Shown here piece by piece: positions 6,745 to 13,191 of a DNA stretch of 15,230 nt. The stretch covers positions 1 to 15,230 of the forward strand of contig CAZVLE010000024.1 in NCBI GenBank assembly GCA_964627855.1, in the 5' to 3' direction. The notes under the pieces are model-generated. The model was not told where the DNA came from, ran no database searches, and worked only from the letters and a program-made list of their open reading frames with translations. The position numbers and the translations under genes are program-made. The first letter of the stretch is position 1. Every line of letters begins with the position of its first letter. The DNA comes from CAZVLE01 sp964627855 (GTDB taxonomy: Bacteria > Bacillota > Dethiobacteria > DTU022).

Positions 6745-7719
6745 ATGGTTGATCAAGCCGAGCTATCAAAAGTTCCGCAACAATGGCGTGTAGAGAATAA
6801 TAACAGTGATTCGTTTTCAATTGAATGTCCAGAATGTGAAAAACACTATGAATATGACTCTTCACTATTTATAAAAGATGCAACCACAATCATTCCCGAG
6901 CTTACGAAAACAGGTCAGGTTGTCAAAGTTCGTAGCTCAATTAATTATATACTTCCTTTCGGGCTGGGTGTTGCTGTATATTACCTGGTTCATCAGTGGG
7001 CTAACCCCCCGGGCACTCCACTTATGCAGGGGGTGTGGATACCTGTAATAGCCGCTGTTTTTGCATATACGGCATTTACGCCCCTGCTGTCTGGTATTAT
7101 TTCAACCGGGAGCGTGCCAATTTATTCTTTAATATGTTCCCAGTGCAAGTCTAATCTCTATTTTGCTGCGGGTAAGAAAAAATTTGGCCTGCCCATCTAT
7201 TCTCCTCACCAAACAGATGATCCTGACAACGAAAAAGCAGGCAATATTAATCCGAAGATAATTGAAGTGCCTAGTAAAGTTTCCATAACTCGTTCAAAAA
7301 GCTTTGTCGGTGCAATAATGGACGTAAATGTATTTCTAAATAACGAAGAAGTTGGCAAGTTGAAGAACGGTGCAACACTGGATTTTACAACTTCTTATGC
7401 ATTAAATGAACTCACCGTGGTATATACTGCCGACAATAGTACCAGAACAATCCGCTTTAAAGCTGAACCCGGCGGTTCGGTAAAAATTGGTTTAGATTAT
7501 GCAGCTGGAAAATTGAAGTTGAAGAATGAGCAGAAGGCATTCAGTGATGATGGTGTAAAAGCAGCCATGGAATATCTTGCCAGGGCGAAGGCAGATCATC
7601 ATTTTAGGATGCGTGTTCAGAAGTGTATTGATTTCGCTGAACATCTTCAACTGGCTGAGTCTGAAGGATATAGTTTTACCGAAGCTCAATTAAACGAAGC
7701 CAAAGAGTGGGCTGACTAA
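6745..7719 (+). CDS. Two-TM zinc-ribbon protein with Nif11-like C-terminus
   Basis: Not a protein I can name. ATG 6745 is 9 bases after GGGGAGG; an in-frame TTG at 6736 directly abuts that site and is less likely. Domains in order: a cytoplasmic-looking N-terminus with CPEC (28-31); two hydrophobic helices (about 67-84 and 97-119); CSQC (131-134), so the two CxxC pairs that could bind one zinc lie on either side of a membrane hairpin; a linker; a beta-rich segment (about 175-255) with IMDVNVFLNNEEVGKLKNG, recalling small carrier-like domains of the DUF2846/PEGA kind; and a helical end. That end (about 268-324) reads MEYLARAKADHHFRMRV, then LAESEGYSFTEAQL, which fits the Nif11 pattern (xFLxxxxxD, then LAxxxGYxFTxxEL). 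No RiPP core or modification gene is nearby. Function unknown. Confidence 0.7.
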   Translation: MVDQAELSKVPQQWRVENNNSDSFSIECPECEKHYEYDSSLFIKDATTIIPELTKTGQVVKVRSSINYILPFGLGVAVYYLVHQWANPPGTPLMQGVWIPVIAAVFAYTAFTPLLSGIISTGSVPIYSLICSQCKSNLYFAAGKKKFGLPIYSPHQTDDPDNEKAGNINPKIIEVPSKVSITRSKSFVGAIMDVNVFLNNEEVGKLKNGATLDFTTSYALNELTVVYTADNSTRTIRFKAEPGGSVKIGLDYAAGKLKLKNEQKAFSDDGVKAAMEYLARAKADHHFRMRVQKCIDFAEHLQLAESEGYSFTEAQLNEAKEWAD

Positions 7720-7872
7720 CTTAAACATTATTCTTAGGCAATGATTATTTGATGGCTTTGTCTTTGTTTTAGCGGGCCGTTGGAAAAAATGTTCCATTTC
7801 AAGACCTGACCCTATGTATAGCTATGCAGTGCAAAGTAAGTGCGTACAGACGCAGAAAAAGGTGACCGAGTA
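7720..7872. other. Intergenic segment with REP-like remnant sequence
   Basis: Between two convergent genes. TTCCATTTCAAGACCTGACC (7793-7812) resembles, from memory, the short degenerate repeats left by REP-associated elements in Clostridia. A small 5-bp hairpin (TGGAA/TTCCA) lies just before it. No terminator with a T-run was found. Confidence 0.25.
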
Positions 7873-8850
7873 TTATTGGCTAAATGCCTCTACAGCTTCT
7901 TTTAGAGTTTTCTTTATCGGAGTGTAAGTCAGGGCCAACTCTCTTTCTGCCTTACTACCATCAGCCCGGACGTCATTCATCATAGTCCTAACGGTATCTA
8001 TCGACATGCCCCACTGGGGAGTTTTTTTATTTAGACTGGCAATTCCGGTAAATATATAAGCCATGGCCATAGCCATAGCGTTACTCATTTTCATCTTTGG
8101 TACAGCTACTCCGGCAATATTACAGATTAACCTGGTAAAGTCTCCGTAAGCGAACTGTTCTTTACCAATAATGTATTTTTCTCCGATATTATTATCTTTT
8201 TCAAGCGCCTTAATTATTGCTAAAGCGACATCTCTAACATCAGTAAAAGTAAATATTACATCGTTAAAAGCTATTGCCGGGATTTTTCCTTCAAGTAAAT
8301 TTATTAAATATTGGCCTGTGGGTTTAGGATCATTCGGTCCCACCACTACTGTAGGATAGATTACAACCACTGGCAAATCTCTTTTTTCAAATAAGTCCCA
8401 GACAATCTGGTCGCCGGCAAGTTTACTTTGAGAATACTCGCTGAAACGGGTAGGCCCTATTTCACATTCTTCCGTGATGATTTCATCTGCAGGGTTGCCA
8501 TAAACGCCTACCGTACTGATATGAGCGATTTTTGAAATGTTTTTTTCAAGTGCTGCTTCCATAACATTTTGAGTACCTTTGATATTAATATCTGTGTATA
8601 TGTTTTTATCAGGCTCCCAGAAAGAGTATATATTTGCCAGGTGCGCCACCCAATCGCAGCCCTGCATCCCCCTTAATATAGATTCCTTGTCAGTTACATC
8701 TCCAACACAAAATGAAGCCCCCAGCTCTTCAAGCTTTGCTTTTTTACTCGTATTTCTGACAAAACAATGCGGTTGATGGCCCTTTTCAATTAATAGCTTA
8801 ACCAGCTCTGTTCCAATAAATCCAGTTGCACCGGTAACAAATACCTTCAT
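7873..8850 (-). CDS. NAD(P)-dependent epimerase/reductase, extended SDR family
   Basis: Predicted cytoplasmic oxidoreductase, closest in style to dihydroflavonol-4-reductase/NAD-dependent epimerase-like proteins. The Rossmann motif TGATGFIG is at residues 6-13, an acidic DVTD loop at 51-54, a catalytic Ser in HISTVGVYG (about 112), and the YSQSK active site (Tyr139, Lys143). PTVVVGPND (166-174) is typical of the extended class. Length 325 aa is normal. Upstream on its strand GGAGAGGTG lies a few bases before ATG 8850. It is monocistronic and convergent with the zinc-ribbon gene, so context does not suggest a substrate. It could act on a nucleotide sugar, sterol-like or flavonoid-like ketone; the sequence does not decide. 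Confidence 0.88.
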   Translation of the reverse strand: MKVFVTGATGFIGTELVKLLIEKGHQPHCFVRNTSKKAKLEELGASFCVGDVTDKESILRGMQGCDWVAHLANIYSFWEPDKNIYTDINIKGTQNVMEAALEKNISKIAHISTVGVYGNPADEIITEECEIGPTRFSEYSQSKLAGDQIVWDLFEKRDLPVVVIYPTVVVGPNDPKPTGQYLINLLEGKIPAIAFNDVIFTFTDVRDVALAIIKALEKDNNIGEKYIIGKEQFAYGDFTRLICNIAGVAVPKMKMSNAMAMAMAYIFTGIASLNKKTPQWGMSIDTVRTMMNDVRADGSKAERELALTYTPIKKTLKEAVEAFSQ

Positions 8851-9012
8851 GCTCGCACCTCTCCTCTATTGGTTAAATATATTGCATGGTTGATTGATAG
8901 CCTTATTTTACAGTTTATTGATTGCTGTTTATATTGTTTTATGCGATGCAATATAAGCCAGTTATGCGCAATGGTTCATCTAATAATTGCTAACGGTGTT
9001 ATAGATACTCAG
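8851..9012. other. AT-rich upstream region of the SDR gene with a 10-bp inverted repeat
   Basis: TATATTGCAT (8878-8887) and ATGCAATATA (8946-8955) are perfect inverted copies 58 bases apart. No clear promoter was found on either strand. The region otherwise shows only AT-rich sequence. Confidence 0.3.
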
Positions 9013-9237
9013 CTACTTTGGCAGAGGATGTAATGAAATAATTTGATGATCGATTTGGGTAAGTATTATGACTGAACGGCCAATTGACTTAAAGCAATTA
9101 TAACAACATTCAGATTTACTTGTCAATTATAGCGCTCATATTGATGGCTAAGTTTTAGGCAGATGTTGAAAGCTGTTTTAGGACAAGCATCGGCAGCGAT
9201 GATTATTTTAATCGTAATTTTTAATGTCTGCTCCCAT
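9013..9237 (-). pseudogene. Decayed YaiI/YqxD (DUF188, UPF0178) family gene
   Basis: On the minus strand, ribosome site AGGAGG (9243-9248) precedes ATG 9237, but that frame stops after eight residues. The adjacent frame, ending at TGA 9123-9125, encodes LKITIKIIIAADACPKTAFN, then ICLKLSHQYERY. This matches the N-terminus of YaiI/YqxD proteins, whose hallmark is (V)DADACP followed by a helix ending near a Tyr. Further on, another frame encodes GRSVIILTQIDHQIISLH before TAG 9013-9015, recalling the family's TVASFNHxI strand. The family is normally about 150 aa with a PIN-like fold; the remainder is gone. At least two frameshifts and a 3' deletion are needed to explain it. The DADACP-like core is the solid part; the later piece is tentative. 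Confidence 0.5.
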
Positions 9238-9287
9238 CCTTCCCTCCTCCTCCCCATGATAATAATATGGTAAAATAGGCGCAAGCT

Positions 9288-10187
9288 ATGATACTTGAGC
9301 ACAAAACACATCTGGGCTACCTACAGATAGCATCCGCGGCTTTGATCTGGGGCACGTACGGGCTTTTCGTGCGGGCGCTTGATTATTCACCGGAATATAT
9401 CCTGTTTTTTCGCTTTCTCTTCGGGTTAATCGGTCTGCTTATAGTAACCTCTTTCAAAAATGGTCTCACTGCTTTAAAGCCTTCACTCAGCCACTGGAAG
9501 TGGATGCTGGTCCCTGCTTTCTTAACCGGCCTTTCCTGGCTCTGCTACACCTATGCCATAAACTACACCAGCGTGGCCAGCGCTGCTTTTCTGATCTACA
9601 CTGCACCTGTCTTTACGGTAATCTTTGCCCCCCTGATCTTAAAAGAAAAACTGGAGGCCAGGACTGTGGTGGCGCTGATCATTTCTCTGCTCGGCACGGC
9701 ATCGATAATGGGTTACAGTAGCCTTTTTGGCGCAGATTCAAGCCTGGCCGGTGACATGATTGCTCTTCTGGGGGGCATATCTTACGGCCTTCTGGCACTG
9801 TTCATCAAAAAAGCTCCTGCTTCAATCCTGGGCATGCCTTCAAACATAATCGTGTCCGGGTATATCGCCCTGGCCCTGCTGCCTTTTGTTCTAACTTCGT
9901 CAACCCAGTTCAGCTGGAAAGGAATCCTGATCCTTTTAGCTCTCGGTTTGTTCCAGCAAACTTTTGGCGCAACTCTATTCCACCTGGGGCTCAGGACGGT
10001 AAAAGCGCAGCATGCCAGTATTCTTACCTATGTTGAGCCTCTGGCGGCCACTATGATGGCGGCACTGTTTTTACATGAAGCAATCACTCCGGGTTCACTG
10101 CTAGGGGGCATCTTAATCATAAGCGGTGGTATGATTATCGTATTAAGAAACAATTCCAGCCACCTTATAAAAAAAGCAAACCCCTGA
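9288..10187 (+). CDS. EamA/DMT-superfamily transporter
   Basis: Predicted inner-membrane metabolite exporter or permease of the drug/metabolite transporter superfamily. The 299-residue protein has about ten hydrophobic helices in two homologous halves. The first half starts with YLQIASAALIWGTYGLFVRA and contains FFRFLFGLIGLL; the second starts near GDMIALLGGISYGLLALFIK and contains LFHLGLRTVKAQHASILTYVEPLAATMMAALFLHE, the typical EamA signature before the last two helices. It ends with a short basic tail. ATG 9288 has only a weak upstream AGGCGC, so the exact start is less sure. It stands alone and overlaps no functional gene. EamA substrates range from amino acids to purines and cannot be read from sequence. 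Confidence 0.88.
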   Translation: MILEHKTHLGYLQIASAALIWGTYGLFVRALDYSPEYILFFRFLFGLIGLLIVTSFKNGLTALKPSLSHWKWMLVPAFLTGLSWLCYTYAINYTSVASAAFLIYTAPVFTVIFAPLILKEKLEARTVVALIISLLGTASIMGYSSLFGADSSLAGDMIALLGGISYGLLALFIKKAPASILGMPSNIIVSGYIALALLPFVLTSSTQFSWKGILILLALGLFQQTFGATLFHLGLRTVKAQHASILTYVEPLAATMMAALFLHEAITPGSLLGGILIISGGMIIVLRNNSSHLIKKANP

Positions 10188-10215
10188 TAGTAATCGGCGC
10201 CTGTTCTTCCAATAA

Positions 10216-10399
10216 CTGATGTAAGTCGTGATTCTTAATCCTCAGCAATGTCAGGATAACCGCAGACACAGCTCTTAGGTTTAGTAAATTTTTTGGTAAT
10301 AGTGCTGACTTCAGGCTGGGTTTACAGATGGAATAGGATCTGAGAAAGGAAAAAGCAGAAATTGAATGTGTGCTTGAAGAGATTCAAGAACACAATTGA
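10216..10399 (+). pseudogene. Decayed HigA-type (XRE) antitoxin gene
   Basis: In the frame ending at TGA 10397-10399, the stretch from about 10253 reads RITADTALRFSKFFGNSADF, then RLGLQME, a stop at 10334-10336, then DLRKEKAEIECVLEEIQEHN. This is the hallmark second half of HigA/VapI addiction antitoxins (RITADTALRLxxFFGTSxxFWLNLQxxYDLR). The Trp of FWL is Arg and the residue before DLR is a stop codon. Upstream the frame is broken; TDVSRDS at 10216-10236 in another frame could be what is left of the recognition helix (GVSR). The N-terminal part of the HTH domain is missing and no HigB toxin lies between it and the EamA gene. The antitoxin identity of the C-terminal half is convincing; the exact 5' boundary is not. 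Confidence 0.62.
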
Positions 10400-10470
10400 T
10401 CTTTGCTATCTTGTTTGCATCGCTGTCTTAGCATCTTTAACACCCTGATTAAGATAACACAGAAAAAAGG

Positions 10471-10490
10471 ACGGGGAGAAACATCCCCAT
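10471..10490. repeat. Possible degenerate, inverted relative of the 22-bp repeat
   Basis: GAGAAACATCCCC (10476-10488) differs at two positions from GAGAACCGTCCCC, which is part of the complement of the 3530/5302 repeat. The local sequence GGGGA-N6-TCCCC can form a 5-bp hairpin. The match is short and may be chance. Confidence 0.25.
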
Positions 10491-10540
10491 TGCCTTTACT
10501 CACGAACAAGTTAGACCAAACCTTTAGCACTCATATATCA

Positions 10541-10568
10541 TTGAAATATTATAGATACGTGCTATAAT
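10541..10568 (+). promoter_or_regulatory. Predicted sigma-A promoter of the AbrB-PIN pair
   Basis: TTGAAA (10541-10546) and a perfect TATAAT (10563-10568) are 16 bp apart. Transcription would start near 10575, which rules out the ATG at 10572 as the antitoxin start and supports a later start. AbrB-type antitoxins usually bind such promoters themselves, but no clear dyad was picked out. Confidence 0.6.
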
Positions 10569-10589
10569 TGAATGCAAGGAGTGATGAAC

Positions 10590-10862
10590 TTGTCATTGAT
10601 ATTAGGGCGTTCCGTGATTACTGGAAAAGGACAGGTGCAGATACCTGCAAAGATCAGGCAGGCTGTAGGCTTGAATATTGGCGATGAGGTGGCTTTTAAG
10701 TTGGTTAACGGGGAAAAGGTTGAGATTGAATTTATTATAAAAGAACCGTTGACTGAATTCGCCGGTTCATTTTCGAGGCGCAAAGAATTTCCCGGCCTGG
10801 AAAATGAAGAAAGGGCAGCCAGGCAGCTGGTAGCCGAAAGGGCAGTTGAAGATTATGAGTGA
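10590..10862 (+). CDS. AbrB-family antitoxin (VapB-type)
   Basis: DNA-binding antitoxin expected to bind and neutralise the PIN toxin encoded next and to repress the pair's promoter. SVITGKGQVQIPAKIRQAVG then NIGDEVAF is a complete SpoVT/AbrB swapped-hairpin domain. The C-terminal half, with ENEERAARQLVAERAVEDYE, is the variable, probably toxin-binding tail. The start is uncertain: TTG 10590 is 8 bases after AAGGAG (10576-10581), the best spacing; ATG 10584 is only 2 bases after it; ATG 10572 lies at or before the predicted transcription start. The downstream ATG (10855) overlaps this gene's stop by 8 bases, as is usual for translationally coupled toxin-antitoxin pairs. Unlike the relic at 3861, every family element is present and uninterrupted. 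Confidence 0.83.
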   Translation: MSLILGRSVITGKGQVQIPAKIRQAVGLNIGDEVAFKLVNGEKVEIEFIIKEPLTEFAGSFSRRKEFPGLENEERAARQLVAERAVEDYE

Positions 10863-11271
10863 GGAAAGAGCCTGGCTTGATGCAAACATCATTTTACGGT
10901 TTTTGCTTAAAGACCATCCGGAATATTTTAAAGCGGCTCTTCATCTTTTTTCAGAAGCGGAAAGAGGTGCTATCATCCTTTACCTACATCCCTTAATTTT
11001 GGCTGAGGTTGTTTGGACTCTGCAAGGCTATTATGGATATCAGAAGGCAGAAATAGCGGCAACTCTTGGCAAAATGATAGAGGCGGACGGACTTTTTGTA
11101 GAGGATAAAGATGTTATGAAAAAAGCCTTAAGAGATTATGCAGAAAAGAATGTGGATTATATAGATGCCTACTTATCTGCGCAAGCTGTTATTAAGGGCC
11201 CTCAGGTCATTTATAGCCTTGATAAAAAGCATTTCTCACGCCTTGATGGTGATATCCGACTGCTCCCTTGA
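10855..11271 (+). CDS. PIN-domain toxin (VapC-type ribonuclease)
   Basis: Predicted Mg2+-dependent endoribonuclease of the PIN family; family members cleave RNA, often tRNA, when freed from their antitoxin. Acidic active-site residues are visible in order: D9 in WLDANIILRFLL, E51 in LILAEVVWTL, D101/D104 in NVDYIDAYLSA, and D123 in YSLDKKHFSRL. The 138-residue length is typical. ATG 10855 lies inside the end of the antitoxin gene; an in-frame TTG at 10846 would add three residues but lacks support. No strong ribosome site precedes it, consistent with coupling to antitoxin translation. Its stop at 11269-11271 directly abuts the 3' end of the broken Phd-like gene on the other strand, with no room for a terminator between them. 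Confidence 0.86.
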   Translation: MSEERAWLDANIILRFLLKDHPEYFKAALHLFSEAERGAIILYLHPLILAEVVWTLQGYYGYQKAEIAATLGKMIEADGLFVEDKDVMKKALRDYAEKNVDYIDAYLSAQAVIKGPQVIYSLDKKHFSRLDGDIRLLP

Positions 11272-11513
11272 CTAACACAGTAGCTCTACCAGCGTGTATC
11301 CGGCCACTGGGAAAAATAAACAATCCACAGCAGCAATCACGGAGCAGTTATCTTCGTAGATGCTCTCCCCATCTTTCGCTACCCTGTCTCTGCTGACACA
11401 GAAGTTAATTCCAGGATTATAGGCTCAGAGTTGTTCCCGGCAACGTAATTAATATACATACCCAGGTTCTTCTTGAACTCTGTTGCCGTGATTACTTTTG
11501 TCGTCCCTTTCAT
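11272..11513 (-). pseudogene. Phd/YefM-type antitoxin gene broken by one frameshift
   Basis: GGAGG (complement of 11521-11525) sits 7 bases before ATG 11513 on the minus strand. The frame encodes 44 residues starting MKGTTKVITATEFKKNLGMY, then INYVAGNNSEPIIL, the N-terminal DNA-binding half of Phd/YefM antitoxins (xITATEFKxNLGKYLDxV...EPIxI), and stops at 11379-11381. Shifting frame near 11415-11420 gives INFCVSRDRVAKDGE, then SVIAAVDCLFFPVAGYTLVELL to TAG 11272-11274, recalling the family's NGRxVAKL and SAVDSLFGxLP...TLEE parts. The span is 242 bases, one short of 81 codons, so a single lost base explains the whole lesion. No toxin lies downstream on this strand; the facing gene is the PIN toxin of another system. 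The N-terminal half may still be translated. Confidence 0.62.
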
Positions 11514-11594
11514 CTCAGCGCCTCCGTATGATAGTTCTATGTAATCGCGTGATTTAAAATAATATAATTCGTACGTTATTTTTTTAAAAAACTA

Positions 11595-11623
11595 TTGCAT
11601 TTTATGAAAAACGGTGCTATCCT
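11595..11623 (+). promoter_or_regulatory. Predicted promoter of the TetR-ABC operon
   Basis: TTGCAT (11595-11600) and an extended -10, TGCTATCCT (TATCCT at 11618-11623), are separated by 17 bp. The -10 overlaps the left edge of the dyad at 11621-11656, and transcription should start near 11630, inside it. Bound repressor would therefore block initiation. Confidence 0.6.
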
Positions 11624-11656
11624 TAGACCGGACGGTCTAGACCGTGCGGTCTAAGG
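11621..11656 (+). promoter_or_regulatory. Double TetR operator (36-bp dyad, two tandem 14-bp palindromes)
   Basis: Two palindromes abut exactly: AGACCGGACGGTCT (11625-11638) and AGACCGTGCGGTCT (11639-11652). Including flanks, each matches TAGACC-N4-GGTCTA, the pattern I recall for the NemR-type TetR box. The whole 36 bases from CCTTAGACCG to CGGTCTAAGG form one palindrome broken at a single symmetric pair (G at 11631 against G at 11646). It ends inside the ribosome site AAGGAGG (11653-11659) of the regulator gene. Autoregulation by the adjacent TetR protein is the natural reading. Confidence 0.8.
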
Positions 11657-11667
11657 AGGCTGATCAA

Positions 11668-12321
11668 GTGGTTAGGCAGGGTTTTCTCAACTTAACAGCT
11701 GAAGAAGGGGACAAAATTATTAATGCCGCCCTCGACGAATTTGCTGAAAAAGATTTCGAAGCAGCATCGCTGAACAATATTATTACCAGGGCAGGTATCT
11801 CTAAAGGAAGTATGTACCATTATTTTGCCAATAAAGAAGACCTCTACCTCTACCTGATCAATCATGTTTTAGAGCTAAAAGAATCATTCCTGAAGAAGAC
11901 CCTTGATGAAGCTGAAAAACCGGTTTCAGAAATGGGCTTTTTTGAGAGCCTCGAATTTCAGATGCTGGCTTCGGTCAACTTTGCAATGCACTATTACCGG
12001 GAGCACCAACTTAGTGTTCACTTGCAAAACATGGCCGAAGGACCGATGAAAGAAAGGCTGTTTGGAGATTTACAAATAGCCTTTGAAGACTATGTAAGAG
12101 TTATGGTTGATGACGCGATTAGGGCAAATGAAATAAGGGATGTTTTTGACAGGGGTTTTGTAATCCGTATTTTAAAGTTTACCCTAATGCATTTTATCGA
12201 CATCTATCCCGACTTCAAAGACTTCATGGCTGGTGGCAGCGACGCTTTAAAAGTAGAAGCGCTCAAACTGTCGGCATTCCTGAAGAAGGGCCTGCAAAAG
12301 AATAGCGAGGAGAATCTATGA
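11668..12321 (+). CDS. TetR/AcrR-family transcriptional regulator
   Basis: Predicted dimeric repressor whose C-terminal pocket binds a small ligand. GTG 11668 is chosen because AAGGAGG lies 8 bases upstream; the in-frame GTG at 11644 lies within the operator. The N-terminal HTH spans about residues 14-60, with IINAALDEFAEKDFEAASLN then IITRAGISKGSMYHYFANKE, the classic TetR recognition helix and its YxYFxxKEDL end. The remaining 150 residues are helical and unlike any named ligand domain that I can recognise. Its TGA (12319-12321) overlaps or touches the start of the next gene, so it is the first gene of the operon and probably regulates it together with itself through the double operator just upstream. 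Confidence 0.92.
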   Translation: MVRQGFLNLTAEEGDKIINAALDEFAEKDFEAASLNNIITRAGISKGSMYHYFANKEDLYLYLINHVLELKESFLKKTLDEAEKPVSEMGFFESLEFQMLASVNFAMHYYREHQLSVHLQNMAEGPMKERLFGDLQIAFEDYVRVMVDDAIRANEIRDVFDRGFVIRILKFTLMHFIDIYPDFKDFMAGGSDALKVEALKLSAFLKKGLQKNSEENL

Positions 12322-12722
12322 TGAACTATTTTCAGATTTTAAGCATTGTCTTTGGAGCAATCCTGATCCTGACCAGGCCGGCGATCCAGTTTTTTCCGAA
12401 GCAGTGGAATGCTTTTGAGTTAAAAACTGCATACACGGAAAAACAGCCGCGTTGGGTTTGGTTTATCGGACTGTTCGGCATTTGCCTGGTAGCCTTCACC
12501 TGGTATAAGCATCTCACTGCAGGTGTTCCCTATTCCATTGTGATCACCCTGATTTTAACCTTAACGCTGGTCAAAATGTCACAGGTGCTCTTCAACTACA
12601 AGCAGTTTCGGATTTTTGTTGTGCAGGTGCTGGAAAAGGATCGCAAAACACTGGCTCTGATTAATCTATTCGCCCTTTTATTAGGCTTAGCATCCCTAGC
12701 AATGGGATTACTACTCTACTAG
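12321..12722 (+). CDS. Small four-TM membrane protein, paralogue A
   Basis: Unrecognised integral membrane protein of about 133 residues with four hydrophobic helices: NYFQILSIVFGAILIL, WFIGLFGICLVAFTW, YSIVITLILTLTLVKM, and INLFALLLGLASLAMGLLLY. A polar, aromatic loop (FELKTAYTEKQPRW) joins the first two. It aligns end to end with the next gene's product at roughly 35% identity by eye, sharing MNYF, EKxP, TWYxH, a TxxxK pair in helix 3 and LxKDR. ATG 12321 is preferred because it corresponds to the start of the paralogue; ATG 12318 would add one Met. AGGAG (12308-12312) serves either. Coupled to the TetR gene by overlap. It may be a membrane partner of the ABC system, but nothing in it shows this. 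Confidence 0.72.
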   Translation: MNYFQILSIVFGAILILTRPAIQFFPKQWNAFELKTAYTEKQPRWVWFIGLFGICLVAFTWYKHLTAGVPYSIVITLILTLTLVKMSQVLFNYKQFRIFVVQVLEKDRKTLALINLFALLLGLASLAMGLLLY

Positions 12723-12734
12723 GAGGTATTAAGA

Positions 12735-13136
12735 GTGAACTATTTTAAAGTTCTCGGTATCGTTTTTGGGCTGGCTGCATTTCTAAAGCCCTTATACATG
12801 CATCTGTTGCCCTGGGATGAAAAGAGTTTCATTGAAAAGTTTTATAGTGAGAAGCGCCCGCCTTACATCATAGTTATTGCCCTGATTGGGCTGGCCTTAA
12901 TCGCTTTAACCTGGTATTTTCATTTCACCCTGGGTATTTCTAATTCAATCTACATTACTGTGCTATTTTCGCTAACTGCCATCAAGGCGCTGGTCTTACT
13001 GCTTGATTACCAGAAGTTTCAGAAGACAGTTGCTGCTATGCTGAGTAAAGATCGGGGCCGGAGCATAATCCTGGTCGATATCGGTGCTTCGGTGATCGGG
13101 CTGGTCATTCTTGTCTTAACCTTTATGCTCTATTAG
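12735..13136 (+). CDS. Small four-TM membrane protein, paralogue B
   Basis: Tandem paralogue of the preceding product, 133 residues and four predicted helices, beginning VNYFKVLGIVFGLAAFLKPL and ending VIGLVILVLTFMLY. Conserved points with paralogue A are the NYF start, the YSEKRP loop, ALTWYFHFT, TAIKAL and LSKDRG. GTG 12735 is 8 bases after AGGAGG (12721-12726), a strong site. The 12-base gap to paralogue A shows they are co-translated units of one transcript. The divergence suggests an old duplication and perhaps a heteromer. I do not recognise the family. Confidence 0.72.
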   Translation: MNYFKVLGIVFGLAAFLKPLYMHLLPWDEKSFIEKFYSEKRPPYIIVIALIGLALIALTWYFHFTLGISNSIYITVLFSLTAIKALVLLLDYQKFQKTVAAMLSKDRGRSIILVDIGASVIGLVILVLTFMLY

Positions 13137-13191
13137 GTTAGCAGGATTATTTAAGTTTTAAGGCATTATCTACGCAGGGAAGTGATATCAA

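Noticed and set aside
6745..7719. RiPP precursor with Nif11 leader
   Set aside because: The Nif11-like part is at the very C-terminus with no core peptide after it, no Gly-Gly site, and no modification enzyme nearby.
10846..10854. TTG start for the PIN toxin
   Set aside because: ATG 10855 gives the normal PIN start (short lead before LDAN) and the usual coupled overlap; the extra residues have no support.
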